Origin: Monarcha castaneiventris obscurior
Lineage: Eukaryota > Chordata > Aves > Passeriformes > Monarchidae
NCBI GenBank assembly: GCA_026261815.1
Contig: JAMPIT010000511.1
Span: 682,001 to 746,000 of the forward strand
DNA: 64,000 nucleotides
Direction of reading: 5' to 3'
The translations under genes and the position numbers were made by a program. This document shows positions 50,257-62,842 of the stretch, in pieces; position 1 is the first letter of the stretch, and the number at the start of each line of letters is the position of its first letter. Under the pieces are notes generated by a model. It saw only the letters and a program-made list of their open reading frames with translations. It was not told the DNA's origin and made no database searches.

Positions 50257-50792
50257 TGTGGTGGGTTGTCCTGGGGGCAGCTGAGCCCCCCCAGCTACTC
50301 ACTGCCACAGTGGGATGGGAGAGAGAATCAGAAGGGTAAAGGGGTGGAAACTGGTTGAGGTACAGACAGTTGAACAGGTAAAGCAAAAGCTGCAGGTGCA
50401 CGGCCAAGCCAGACCATCACTGCTCCCCACCACAGGCAGTGCTCAGCATCCCCAGGAGAGCCGGGTCCATCCCATGGGATGGGGACTGGGAAGACAAACA
50501 CCATGGCTCCATCCCCCCTTCTCCCTCCTTCCCCAGTTCTACATGCAGAGCGTGGAGCTGTAGGGTCTGGGACATCCCTGGGGCAGTGGGGTCTCAGCTG
50601 TGCCCCCTGCCAGCTCCCTGTGTCCCCCAGCCCAACTCTGGCCATGGGAACAGAGCAGAGCTGGGCTCTGTGCAGGCCCAGCCCAGCCCAGCTGAACCGT
50701 GGGTGCTGTCGGCCCTGCCTTGGGCACAAACCCCAGCACAGCAGTACCCGAGCTGTTACTGCAGAAAGACAACTCTAGCCCAGCCCAAGCCA
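50257..50792 (-). mobile_element. Solo LTR of an avian endogenous retrovirus (ERVL-like)
   Basis: Read on the minus strand it starts TGGCTTGGGCTGGG at 50792 and ends CCACCACA at 50257, giving TG...CA ends. Landmarks I recognise from avian LTRs appear in order on +: 'cccagctactcactgccaca', 'gtgggatgggagagagaatc', 'agaagggtaaagg', 'aggtaaagcaaaagctgcag', 'ctgggaagacaaacaccatg'. The polyadenylation signal expected in the middle is degraded (the family AATAAA region reads ATGTAGAA on minus). No internal retroviral sequence or second LTR follows, so it is a solo LTR. No clear target-site duplication is visible, which fits an old copy. The ERVL label is from memory. Confidence 0.75.
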
Positions 50793-53700
50793 GTGCTTTG
50801 GAAAAACTTTTGCATGCATTTTACTTTTTCTGACCATCCTTCTCCTTGCGAAGCCTGTGGGCCCTTAGGACAGGTCACTGCCGTATGTGGAGAGTGGATG
50901 TGGGAAGCTGCTTTGGAGAGTCCCCCCCATTATAAGCAGTGCAGAAAATCAATATTTAGGATCGACCTAATGAATAAGGGTGGTTGTTTAGTTACTTTAA
51001 ATCGTGGCTGGGGAGAAAGAGAGAAGGAGATGCACAGAAAAACGGAAGTGCTGCTGCTGAGCTCCAGGGAAACAAAGAGGAAAATAACTGTGATAAAAAT
51101 CGATGAGAAAAAAGAGAAAGAGATAAGAGGCTGGTTAATGATTGTAGTTTCCGGGGCCACCTGCTCTCAGCGGGGAGGTGGCATGAGGGAAATCCCCCTC
51201 AGCCAAGGCATGGTTCTGTGGAGAGAAGATGGGTCTGCCTCTGTAATTCATGGGAAATTTGGGAGTTCACAGCCAATCACAGACTAGAGGAAAGTTCAGT
51301 TCTTTGTAGTCAGGGTAGCACACATTGGTAGAGGATCCATGGAAAGTTACTTTCCTTTCTGAAGTGGTTTGTGAGATGGAGAACTGTGAGGCCCTGGGGG
51401 AAGATCAACTAAAGCAGAGTCTTCTCAGGTACCTCTGCATGGAAGCTTCATGCTCTAAGCTCTTCACCTGAGGAGATGGTGACTGAAGGGTCTGTTTCTG
51501 CCAGGTAAAGGCACGTGGGCTGGGAAAAGGGCCTGGGCAGGTGGGATCGGGGCTTTCTGCCTGGACGTGTGATTGTGGGCTCAGGCATGTGAGAATTCCC
51601 ATAGGATCTGTCTTTGCTCAAGAAAGGGCTCTTTCTTAAACACCAGCTTTAAGTTTTGAATAAGTGCAGGCATATTTCTAGGGTTTGTGCCACAGTATCA
51701 AGATCTTTAGCTGGGATATGGTTCAAAAAGTGTGAGACCCTTACAGGACCCTCTTACAGCTGAGTGCCAGTGGCTGTGTGCACAATCCCAACAGTGCTGC
51801 TGCTGGGAGATGCTGTGGCAATGACAGTCTTCCTGGCCTCTTGAAATCAGCTCATTTTCTCCGTCCTCAGAAATTTAGATTTAACCCATACCTATGGAAG
51901 GACCTTCCCCACACACACACATACGGACACCTCTTTCTCTGTAACAGCATCCTTTAAATCTGCTCCCATGTTTCATGTGTTACTGCTGGAGGGCAGGGAA
52001 ATACTTTCACCTTGAACACAAGATGCAGGGACACACCTGCCCAGGGATGCAGGTAAAGCCCTCGGTGTCTGTAGCTCAGAAGGTCCCTGTGCTAGTCCTC
52101 CATTTGGGCTGTGCCCCTGGCTGATGCTGAGTTGCTCTGGAGTTCCTGATGGGTTTGCTACTCCCTATTCCACCCTTCTGGATGCTCTGTGACTCCATGA
52201 TGTGGAAGAGGGGCAGCAGTGAAAGCGTTAAGATTGGGCGGGCAGAGCTGGAAGCTGCCCAGTTCTGGAATTTGGAGGACTGGAATTGCTGCCTTGGCAC
52301 AAGCCCAGCTGGCAGAGAGCCCCAAGCCCAGGCAGGCAGGGCAGAACTAACACAGAGCTCGTCCTCTGCCACCGTGCCAGGGCTGGTGGGAGCTGGGTGA
52401 GGGCTCTGGGGACACTGGTCAGTGCCTGCACAGGTCTGTGTGGGCTGTCAGACCCTGCTCGCTCTGCCTGGGCTGCTGCTTCCTCTGCTTGCAGAGCAAG
52501 TAATGTGAATAGTTGTAGACAGTTACCATGGGGATAGGCTGAAGGGGAGCTCCATCCAGCCCAGGCTCACAGCTCTGCGTTACCTCGGGACTGGAGCTGC
52601 CTGCAGCAGCTGCTGCAGTGACTCCAGGGGGTTACAAGATTCTGGCCCTGGACGGAAAGTTCATTAAGTTCTTCATTTCTCATCACTGTTGCTGCCATGT
52701 GATTTGCTGTTTAACTGCTTCATCTCCTCAAAGGAAGATGATGATCAGCTGCTAGGTTTCCTGCCCAGGGGCAAAGGTAATGTGTATTTTTTTATTTTAT
52801 TTTGGATATTTCCTGGTTTCTCTTCCTTCTTCAGGGTGAGAACATAGTGGTGGGAAGAGGAGCCTCATCAGGAGTAGTTGGCAGGGTAACACTCAGGTGA
52901 GCTCCTGTGCTTTCCTGCTTGAAGGACATGAGAAAATATTAATTACTGTGTCTTCAGGACTGAGCTGGGATTTGGAGTTTCCACATCAGGCTGGATGATG
53001 TTGCTTTGCATTGGCATGGCTGGTTTGGGGACCACACAGGTAGGGCTTATGCCCCAACAGCAGCAGGAAGGAGGGCCCACAGAGAAGTTCAGGTTTTTAT
53101 CTATGAGTGTAACACACGAGCAGCCCTGGTACCTGGGTGCTGCTGCTTCTGAGACTGCTGTTGGAAGATCCCAAGAAAAATCTCTTGAGCTGTTTGGAAC
53201 ACAGAGCCAAGGCTCTTTGCAGTGACACTGCCTCGGCTTGGATGTGTCCCCTGGAATATGTGTGGGGTTTGGAGGTTTAGGGGCTTGGATAAGGGAGCCC
53301 AGCACTGCAGGAGGCTGTGGGATGCTGACAGTGCCTGTGGCTCAGCAAACACCGAATCTGTGGCTCAGTGGGAACCATGGCATGTCAGGGACCTGAGGTT
53401 ACTGTGTGGTGTCTTGGGGCTGGCAGGAGCCTCTGAGAAGAGGAACTGATCTGGGAAAAGCAGTTTCCTCTGGTCCCCAGCCTGTCCTTAATCTCAGTGT
53501 CTAGACCTTCCTCTCAACATGACTTTTCCTCGTGTTTTATTTTTAAATGCTTCATATCCCAGAGAATCTGGGTTTTGTTCAGAATGTTGCCTTCCCTTTT
53601 CCACCATGCTTCCTGGCCCAAAACGAGGTTTCAGTATCTCAGGGTGTTACTGAGTCTTGGCAGGAGGTTTCAGCAGGACCCTGCTGTTGGAATCTCCCTC

Positions 53701-54254
53701 TCTTTGGTTTAACAGCACTGGGGTCATCACTTTGTTTCTGCAGGATCTCTGACCAGTAACAACACTCCTGTTAACTGGGACATGGTGCAGGCTGGAAGTC
53801 TGAGTGCTTTCAGGATGGAATTGGACAACCTCAAGGAAGAAGAGTATTCCAAGGCTGTTATTTATGGGGGTCTAAAAGTGCCTGACTCAGGATGTCCTGA
53901 GCTGCTGGTTTCAGGCGGGGCTGGTGGCTCTGCCCGACCATCCTCTGCTATGAGGTTTGGAAGCAGAGTGAAGTGAGCTTAAAAGATGCCCAGGGTGACA
54001 GTTGGTGTAGGACAACCACAGGGAGAGCAGAATTTCCCATCAGGATGAAAGGGTTTAAGCACTCAGTACTATGAAGCTTCACTTCCAGGATTTCAGGCTC
54101 CACGCCTTGTTTTCACCATATTCCAGCCTTGATGACAGGAGCTTGGTCCCTTGTAGGGGTCCTGCTTCTGATGTGGGCAAGTGCTGGAGGAGGCAGAATG
54201 ATCGATCAGTCTCCTCTCACACAGGTCTGTAAAGGCTGCACACAGTGAATCCTC
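50793..54254. other. SCMH1 intron, nothing certain
   Basis: No exon or repeat family was recognised. An A/G-rich purine section lies at about 51005-51130. Two exon-like segments (52736-52775 and 53746-53878) were considered and not accepted. Confidence 0.45.
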
Positions 54255-54394
54255 AATCCTTTCAGGCTGGAAGGGACCTTAAAGCCCATCTGGTTCCACC
54301 CCCTGCCATGGCAGGGACACCTTCCACTGTCCCAGGCTGCTCCAAGCCCCCTCCAGCCTGGCCTTGGACACTTCCAGGGATGGGGCATCCCCAT
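54255..54394 (-). repeat. CR1 LINE 3' end
   Basis: Antisense order on +: 'tcaggctggaagggacctta', 'ccccctgccatggcagggac', 'accttccactgtcccaggct', 'ggccttggacacttccaggg'. About 140 bp, 5' truncated. Confidence 0.92.
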
Positions 54395-55800
54395 GGTTGT
54401 GATGGTTAATGGGCTGGGTGTGATCAGAGCAAGGTAGGTGTAAATGGGAGAAACAGCCCCATGTTGGTGGGATTTTTGACAGTGACTCTATGGAAGCAAG
54501 AGCATTGCATCATCTTTTCATGACCTGCTGGGGAGTTCCTTCATTTTTTTGTTTCCTCCTCATTTTTTGGAGAGGGGAAGTAAATGCTTTTGAGCCCAGC
54601 TCTGACCCTGGCTTTGGGGAACAGGCCTAAGTTGCCAGAATGTGCATTTTTATAGAATCCAGGAGCTTCATCCTGAACACACAGCCCCACTTGTTACAGA
54701 GAACAGACCTTTTGCAGCTTGTCGTTGTCCTTCTCTTCTTCTTTGGTATTTTTATAACTTTTGAACTTTAAAAAAGAACAGAAATTGGAACAAACCACAC
54801 CCACCGAGCACTCTCCTCATTCTTTGAGTACTGATAAGTTGAAGGTGTTCTACTAATATTTAACCCGGAAGCCAAAGCTAAAAAAAGAGCTTCAGAGAAG
54901 ACCAGAACAAGCAGAAACCCCAGGAACTGGCCTGAATAACCTGAGTAGGGCAGGAGTACAGAACCATTCTCAGCGTGGCGTTTTGGAAACCCCTGGCAGT
55001 TACCTCCCAGGGGCAGAAAATGTGATCAGTCCGTGTGGCCAGAGTGGTCTCTCAACTCTCAATGAGTGTCCTCAACGTAGCTGCATATAAATAGCAGCAG
55101 AGCCATGCAAACTTCCCAGGGGCTACAAATCTGTGAAGAAACTAAAGCTCTGTCCTGCCACAGGTGTGGCTCAAGTGGGCTTGGGCATAGTGCCCCACCT
55201 GAGAGCTCAACAGGCGGTGAGGCTGGTTGCTCACTAAGATTTGGCTCTGGGGTCGTGTCGAGGACCAGGCATCAGCCATTGCTGGTGCTTTTGGCAGTGC
55301 CCTGCAGGGACAGGCTCTGCTGTGGCCTCTCTTGAAGCACTGAGTCTGGAAGAGCTGCAGTGATGGCTTTTCTCAGGTGTGGAAATCAGTTGATTTATGT
55401 TGTCACTCTGTGTCAGGACCAAAGATGCCAGTTCTGCTCGTGCTCCTTCTGCCAAATAGCTCCAGGGGTCACAGGTGGGCTCTTCTGTTGCTGCTGGGTG
55501 CTCACTATGTGTCCATGGGCACTGCCATGCAGGGGACGAAGCCTGGCTTTGGGGTAACCAAATTAAGGTTGAAGTTCAGATTTCTACTTGATTTTCTTCT
55601 GACTTGGCCATTGCCATTTCTCTTGGAGCTTCCTGATTGCCCCTCAGTCTCTCCTTTCACCCACTGGTGCATCCCCTCGGTCAGGAGTTTGAGTTTCAAC
55701 TCTGCTGATGTATTTCTCAGGCTGGGGCTGCCCAGCTCAGTTCTCATCTCCTTTGCATAGTTCAGAATCTCTGTTTTAGTTCCAAAGCTGCTTCACAGCT
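54395..55800. other. SCMH1 intron, nothing recognised
   Basis: No exon, RNA gene or repeat family recognised. Confidence 0.45.
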
Positions 55801-55819
55801 GATTAAAATAACACACTGC

Positions 55820-56790
55820 TTCAACAGCTTTATTTTTGCAGTGAAGTGCAAAAGATGAGGCTTTGATAGGGGGATCACAGCAAGCAAGAGCCCAGGCTGT
55901 GTTGCAGACAGTTTATTTGGAATAAGACATGGTGGGATGGGACAGGAGAAAAACTGCTGATTTGGGATGAGAAGAGGGTGATTGTAAACAAACCTGGCAT
56001 TTCCTTGCCCTCTGCATTTGAACCATATGCTGCAGGAGGGTCACTGCAGCTCCTTGTCCGACCTGGGAGCTGTGTGGGAGGAGGAGCTGTGCACCAGACA
56101 GGCTGGAGGAGCTGGTGGCCTCTGTGCCAAGGAACATCTGGCTGGCCTTGAGAACTGGACCCAGAGTTAAGTATCTGAGCACTGGAGAAGTAAAAACCAG
56201 TGCACAAAAGGGTGTGAGCTAAGGCCACCAGCTTTGTATAACTGGACTGCAGAGCTTGCTGCACACTGGCTCCTACAGGTGAGTGTTTCTCTGAGGGTGA
56301 TGAGGATACTGTGCAGAGAATAAATGGCAGCTCTGCTGCAGTCTGGGCTGTAATTCTGCTGAGGGCTGCCTGTGCAATCCGCATGTGCACACTGCGTCCC
56401 TCGAGCCAGCCCTGCCGTCCAGAACTGCCATTCTTCTCCAGGGTGTAAATGCCTGTGCCAGGTCTGTTCCCAGCGTGATCCTTCTGCTCCTTTGCTTTGC
56501 CTTCTGGGAACTGGAATGGGGGATGGTAGGGAAAAGAAGGGTTGAAGAAGCAGGAATGTGCTGCTGCTCCTCCAGGCTCCAAATGTGTAATTGGCAGCCT
56601 GAGAGGTGTGTGGCTGGTTGTGGAGATGTTCCACAGCAAATACGCTGAGGCATGAGGTGCTTTGAGCTGCTGTTGAGGGAGAACTTGCTTGGCAGCTCCA
56701 GTGGTGGGACAGGAGGCCATTTTCCCTATCCAAGTGCCAGACTTTGCAGAGTTTTATAGGAAAGATGGGTGACTCAGTTTCCCCATTCAT
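55820..56790 (-). other. Antisense open region with polyadenylation-type signals
   Basis: On the minus strand a 281-codon frame runs from 56720 to 55875, overlapped by a 207-codon frame (56790-56167). It is the longest frame in the window outside the GC-rich promoter block. Two AATAAA-type signals follow on minus, near 55914-55906 and 55836-55828. The predicted peptide is Ser/Pro/Gln-rich, without a domain I know, membrane segment or family match. It may be the 3' exon of an antisense non-coding transcript inside SCMH1, or chance. Confidence 0.2.
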
Positions 56791-56799
56791 TTCCTAATG

Positions 56800-58690
56800 C
56801 TACTCAGTGGGTACAGAGCAGTTAATTTCTTTCCTGTGTGGGGGAGAAATGAAGACTTGGGTTTTGGACTAAGGAAATTCATGTGCTCAGCACAAAACTG
56901 AACACCACTTTTGCTGAGGACAACAATTTGGGTATCCTTGCTCTGTGCACGCTGTCACTGCGTGTCTCTGATCACGAGCCAGCCACTTCTCTATGTTTAT
57001 TTTGCCCTCAGCAGAGCAGGGATGGTGCTGACCCTGGGGCAGTTTGGGGGATATGGCTGTTGTGTGGCACATCCTGACACTTGCTGTGTTGTGTCTCAGA
57101 GCACTTCCCCTCACTGAGGAATATCTGCACACGGATGTTTATACTCTAAAATGCATCAATAACTGCTAAGTAACCATAAGAGTTACTGCCTCTGAAAGGA
57201 TGCTGGAAACTGATTAAAACCATTACAAGATGTTGGATGGTGTGCACATAAGGGCCAAAGCAGTGTGAAGGAACTCTCAAAATGCTCAGTGTGACCAGTG
57301 AGTTTTGATAGGACCAGTGAAGGGCAGTCTGGGGGATCTTGGTGAGCAGCAGGCAAGGCAGAGCTGAGCCCTGGATGAAATAACCCCAGAAAGTCTGGAA
57401 CTCTGTGGAAATGAGAATCCAGGCATCAGCTTCCTGTCTGGGGACTTTTTGCTTGATTTGAACCAGTAGAACAAGGATTTCTGTTCAGTTGGTGACATCC
57501 AGTGTTCTGGTCTCTCATTTTTCCAAAGGGGAAGCTTTGTCTCTGGCTCTTTCTGGCCACTGCTGTGTGTTGAGCTGCTGTTCTTGTTCAGTGAGCGTTG
57601 CAGCCCAAGTTCCCTGTCCTGAAGGAGCACAAGGCAGCTCAGAGCCCAGGGTTGTGCAGCTGAAGGCAGGAGTAGGTTTCTCCACACTCACTGCTTTCTG
57701 TTTATCAGTGGGATGGTCACCTGCTGTGTTCGCTCCCTGAAACTCAGTCTCTGCTCATGGGCTGCCACAGTCCTGCCTGCCCTGGAAGGATGAATCCTTA
57801 GACTTTCTGACCTCTTATCCCCTGATCAGGTCGCTCATGGATGAGCAGTGTGGATCCCAGTGCCCCTTCCTGTATTCCCCACATAGATATCTCTCATGGA
57901 GTCTTTGCCCCTACTTCTTGTAATCCTTGATTGAACCCTTTAGAAACCTTTCTTCTTATCCCATGGCTCTGGAGGTGTTGTCAAAGCCTTTGGCGAGGAT
58001 CTTGGAGGCAGATGGGCTGTGTCACATCCTTCCATGTGGTCTGTGGCCAGTCCAGACCACTCCAGGTTTCTGTTGCAGTAGCTGGACTGACACTGCCCAA
58101 GTGGCTCACGTTCCTCTTGGGGGCTGAGTTATTGAGTTGAAGCCTCCGTTTTGTTTTGAAAAATGTTTTAGCAGATGCACCTTGTGCTTGGGTAGAATTA
58201 TCTGCTTGGGTTTAGCAAATGTCTGGGTGAATGGGGCAGACTGAGATGTGCCAAGGGCAGCCTTGGAGAAGGAGAGGTCTCTTGGGTCCCAAATTCTGGT
58301 GTTTAGTTGTGCAAGCAGACCCTGTAGGTCCAGAATTTTGTCTTCAGCTCCAGTAGCACTAACTGCAGTCTCCAGGTCTTTTCCACGTCTCCGTGTGTGG
58401 TTACAATCAGAGGTGGGACATTTGGGCTGCTTTGCAGTTTGGTGACTGCTCTGGCATTTGAGGCGAGTCACTGAGGCTCGGGTTGTCATGTGCTGCCCAA
58501 CACCTCTGAGACGTGGTGCAAGGTGCTGGGAACACCTGCCAAGGTGTGCAGGATCCCTGCTGTGCTGCTTCTGGGAGCACTGGGTATAGTTGCCAGTATG
58601 GTTTAGGGCACATGGGAATGCTGCTGTGAGACTGAAAATGTGACACTTGTGCAAATAGCAAACAACAGTCGCTGGTATCAGTGTGACTCC
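56800..58690. other. SCMH1 intron, nothing recognised
   Basis: No exon, RNA gene or repeat family recognised. Confidence 0.45.
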
Positions 58691-58696
58691 TGAGAC

Positions 58697-59354
58697 TTTT
58701 TTTTCCTGAGTTGTTTTATTTTGATAAATAAAACAAGTGGAAAAACAAATAAAACAACCATAAAAAATGGCACAGCTTGTGCCGGGGGAAGTACAGTGGC
58801 ATCTGCAGTGACAGAGCTCATCCGAGTGCGTGCCAACAACTAGAAGTGCTGCTCCAGACCATGCAGATTTCTAAGCCTTTTAGAAATAGGACTCTGATGA
58901 TGAATGTTCAGAGCCTGTCTCAGGTTCAATAAATGTGCAAGGCATTGCTTTAGTTTGAAGTAACAGCTCTTCATGTGCCTGTGGATGTCCTGCCCAAAAA
59001 AGACATTATAATGCACCCCCATGGTCAGGATGAGCGGGATGGAGAGTTTTGGGGACCGTGGGTTTGGGTTTCTTTGTGTGCTACTGTGTAACCACTGGCC
59101 AGGGGATTAGTGGATAAAAGACCCTTATTTCAGTAGTCAAAACCTGCAACTAGACAAACCCGGTGTAAAAAGAAAGTGTGTCTTCGGGAGAAGAGAGAGC
59201 TGATCATGAGAACAGGTAAAACATGCCAAATCCTGCCGCACTTGGATCCCTGCGCTGTGTTGGATATCTCCTCTAGTCTCTGCTCAAGCTGCTGTTTCAG
59301 ACTGGAGAGCACGAGTCCCTGCAGGAAATACTGAATTATCAGAATAATTCTCAC
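58697..59354 (-). pseudogene. Possible retrocopy or antisense terminal exon, unidentified
   Basis: On minus, a frame from 59354 to 59130 contains a Gln/Glu-rich helical stretch (SSLKQQLEQRLEEIS). After a break, a second open frame read from just after a TAA near 59093 continues to a stop at 58840, rich in His, Lys and Leu (for example FFGQDIHRHMKSCYFKLKQC). About 120 nt further are AATAAA signals, the last at 58720-58715, then an A8 run (58704-58697). This order resembles a broken processed gene copy or an antisense 3' exon. I do not recognise the protein and saw no target-site duplication. Confidence 0.25.
58711..58736. repeat. Perfect 11-bp inverted repeat with two AATAAA signals
   Basis: TTGTTTTATTT (58711-58721), loop TGAT, AAATAAAACAA (58726-58736): perfect arms. 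It carries AATAAA on + (58727-58732) and on - (58720-58715), so it could act as a polyadenylation signal in both directions. It overlaps the end of the possible retrocopy. Confidence 0.9.
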
Positions 59355-59359
59355 CTTTA

Positions 59360-60690
59360 AATCCCAGGATTTGGAGTCGTGTTCTTAATCCCTGTCTTTG
59401 CAAGGAGCCCATGTCTCCCACCCGTGCTCCAGCCCTTTCTCCTGTGTTGTGTCTGCCACGTCTGCTGAGAGCTCAGGACAGTCCAAGTCTGGAGCCTTCC
59501 TAGGGCTTGTATTTCTGTCCCAGTCGTGCTCATGGTGGTCAGTGATGACGGTCTCTGTTTTGGGAAGAATCACAGGGATTTGAAGCTTTCACCTTTTACT
59601 CTGGGACAGACACTGAGCTCTGGTTCCTGTCCAGCTCCAGCCTTCAGGATGTCTAGAATCAAAATGCCTCATGCAAGGAAGGATTCAGCTAGATCTCAAC
59701 AAGATTTCTGCCCTCTGGCAAATTTGCTTATCTTAAATGAGTCTCTTTAACCCACCTCTTTGAGTGCTGCTTCTGCCTGTGAAGTGCTGAAGATGGGACA
59801 GGGGGCAGTGAGCACCAAAGGACCACTGGAGAGGTGGCCTCCAGGACATCCGTCAGAGGGGCTTTGGAGTGGGCATGAGTGGTGTGCTCAGAAACCTCCC
59901 CCTGCACTTCAGGACACTGCAGGAGCCACTACGGAGATCTCCAGGGAGAAGCACATTAGCTACAGCTGCGTCCGAGAGTACAGAGCCCTTGGCATGGAAA
60001 ATGGGAATTTGGGATTTGTGCTCCTGCAGCTCTTGGTAAATGAACCTGGTGAATAAGAAAGAAAGTCAGGAAACCCTTCTGCAACTTCAGCTTTTGTTCG
60101 TTCTGTATTTTTCTACATGTTTTGACTTTGTAATTCTTGTCCCAAGGACATAATTTTGTCTTCTTCAAGCTGTGACAAGCCTGAGATAAGCTGAAGGGTG
60201 ACAAATGCTGCTTCCTAGCATTGACTAACCCTCAGAGTGTGGATAGCAACTGTGCAGAGTCTCCTGTAAGTAACAGTTTCAGTCACAGTGTGGTGGGCAG
60301 CTGCAGGTGCCATGTGTCAGCTGACAGGGGGTATTTTGGCATTAGGAAATAGAGCCTGAAATCAGGAATTCTCTGTCAAGTCTCTGTTTCTGCAGAAAGC
60401 ACAGAACTCTTGTTTAAACTAATCCTTCAGTGATGAATAACATCATCAGTGGTGCTCAACTTTTCTTTGGCTCTGAGTTCAGCCATGTTTGATCCTGCAT
60501 CTTCAGGGTGATATTTCTCACTGTGCCAAATGGATCCGATGCCAGCCAGCCCAGCAAGGAGCCAGCCTCCCCCTCCGTGTCTGCCATTGTCCTGGATGCC
60601 TGTGTGACCCAAAACAAGACAGTTCAGCCAACAGAAAATTTCCAGTGATTAGTTTTCTATCCACTTAATGAGCTGAAGTAACCATGAGTT
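59360..60690. other. SCMH1 intron, nothing recognised
   Basis: No exon, RNA gene or repeat family recognised. Confidence 0.45.
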
Positions 60691-60696
60691 CAGATC

Positions 60697-60800
60697 ACTG
60701 AAAAATTCAGGTCAGAAGGGATCTCAGGGTTGCATGGCTCAACTCCTCCAAAGCAAGGCCAGCTCTGGAGTTGGTTAGATTGCTCAGAGCTCAGATGAGC
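60697..60800 (-). repeat. CR1 LINE 3' part, old and degenerate
   Basis: Antisense order on +: 'attcaggtcagaagggatct', 'cagggttgcatggctcaact', 'cctccaaagcaaggccagct', 'ctggagttggttagattgct'. Similar in type to the copy at 29885. Confidence 0.6.
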
Positions 60801-60985
60801 ACCCAAGCTGTGGCACAGAGAGATGCTGCTTTACTCAGCAACAGCAAATTGTTGATTTTTTAAGTAAGAGAGGCCTCACTTGATTTTCTGAAAATGTGGT
60901 TTCTCTCAGTAGCTTGTACAAGGAAGAAGAAAGAGAGAATGTCTCTGGCAGCTGCTCACTGTTGGGCTGGCACTGTCACCAGCTG

Positions 60986-61445
60986 AATCACAGAATCACA
61001 GAATATCCTGAGCTGAAAGGGACCCACAGGGATCATCCAGTCCAACCCCAGCCCCTGCACAGACACCCCAAATCCCACCCTGGGCATCCCTGGCAGCGCT
61101 GCCCAAACGCTCCTGGAGCTCTGGCAGCCTCAGGGCCGTGCCCATTCCCTGGGGAGCCTGGGCAGTGCCCAGCACCCTCTGGGGGAAGAACCTTTCCCTC
61201 ATCTCCAGCCTGAGCCTGCCCTGGCCCAGCTCCAGCCGTTCCCTGGGTGCTGTCCCTGGCCCAGGGAGCAGAGATTGGAGCTGCCCCTCGGGAGGAGCTG
61301 CAGATCCCAGAGCTCTGCCCTCAGTGTCCTCTGCTCCAGCTGGACACACTGAGGGCCCTCAGCTGCTCCTTGTGTTGACCCTCCTGACCTTTCAGCATCT
61401 TTTTGGTCCTTCTTTGGACACTGTTTGATAGCTTTAGATCCTTAA
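60986..61445 (-). repeat. CR1 LINE 3' end, long copy
   Basis: Antisense copy of about 460 bp with an intact terminus 'aatcacagaatcacagaata', then 'tcctgagctgaaagggaccc', 'ggcatccctggcagcgctgc', 'cagcaccctctgggggaaga', and the further upstream part 'tcctctgctccagctggaca', 'ttggtccttctttggacact'. One of the best preserved copies. Confidence 0.93.
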
Positions 61446-62842
61446 TAATTAAGATGTAATAATAGTAAGAATAAGATGCAGTAAATGGAAGCTTTTGGCA
61501 GGTAAAGAAGACTTTGGCAGTGGTTGGAGCTTGCTTGGCACAGCTGTTTTCACCTCTGGAGCTCTGTGGGTGCTGGGATGCAGGCAGGGCTGAGTGCTGG
61601 GCACTGATCCCTCCACAGCAATCCTATGTTTCTGGACCACATCTTCATGACAGCAGGGGCTGAAATGCTGCAGGAAAATAACAGGCACCTGAAACGAAAC
61701 TCCAGGCTCCTTTAGGAAGCATCCAGTCACTGGAAGTGGTGCTGTGGGGATGAGGCAGAGTGTGGCCAGCTGTGTTTTGGGGGCTGCACCATTGATGTGC
61801 AGGTGCAGCTGGTGGGAGGACTCTGCTCTGGAGCTCTTGGTGTCTCCTCCTCACACAGCTCAGTACATCTGGTAGGGCAAGAGAAATGTATTAACACAGG
61901 CTGGTGTTTGCTCAGATTCTGGTTCAAATCCAACAAAAAGCCAGGCAAGTCTGCTGGATCATGGGAGGATAAGACCTCATTTCATTAAATCACTCCGGGT
62001 CAGAAAAATTGCATTGCATCAGTCTGATGGAATCAGCCCCAGGGAAAACATCAGTGCCTGTCCAGGGCTGTGCTCAGGGCTGTGCTCAGGTGTGTGCAGT
62101 ACTGAGCACCAGTCTAGGTCACAGTCTGTGTCTCTCTGTCCTGAGCTGGCTGCACATTTAGATGTAATTTAGCCTGTTTGGTGAGCAGCGTCCCTTGCTG
62201 TGGCAGCTCCTCCATCCCTGCAGAAGCTGTGGCGGAGCTGGAGCTGTGCTGCCAGGAGCACAGGGTGGGAGCTCCTCGGGGTGGCTGAATGACATGAGAT
62301 GTCCCATCAAGGGATCTGCATGCACCCAGTTACGGGCTTTTATTGCCCAAATCCCAAAAACAATTCTTCAAGCCTGTCAAATTACTATTACCTGTACTGT
62401 CTTTACAGCTGAAGTGGGCAACAGATTTTTCTTGCATTTATTTCCCCAAAAGATGAAATCATTTTTTAACATAAAATTATACAGTGAAAGCTGGCACCCC
62501 AGGACTTCATCTGACAGCAGTCTCCTTTTTCCTGGCACTGAGTTCCCAGTGACATGGTCCCAGCCTGGGAGCAAAGGGTGCAGTCCAGCTGCTCTGCCTA
62601 CTGCATGCCAACTTCCCAAATGCATCATTCTGTGGGTTTGTTACTAGTAAAACTGAGAACATGGGTTTGCTTCACAGCTTGTCTGGAGAATTCTCGATTT
62701 CTCCTCCAGGTTAGGGAAACTTCGCTGTGGCACGGCTTGGTTTAGACACTGAGCATTGAGCAGATTTCACATGAAATGCTTCCCTGCCTTGGCCTCCACA
62801 TTCCTTTGATGTTTAACAGTTTCTTTGAAGTATGGAGAGATT
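61446..62842. other. SCMH1 intron, nothing recognised
   Basis: Holds a 13-bp near tandem ('agggctgtgctc' twice, about 62063-62088). No exon or repeat family recognised. Confidence 0.45.

Noticed and set aside
52736..52775. Exon-like segment (acidic GluAspAspAsp start) with AAAG and GTAATG borders
   Set aside because: The acceptor is poor, the segment is short, and it does not match any SCMH1 region I know.
53746..53878. Possible exon after TTTCTGCAG, open frame with LDNLKEEEYSK
   Set aside because: The acceptor is good but no proper donor follows, and the peptide does not fit the SCMH1 segment after MBT2.
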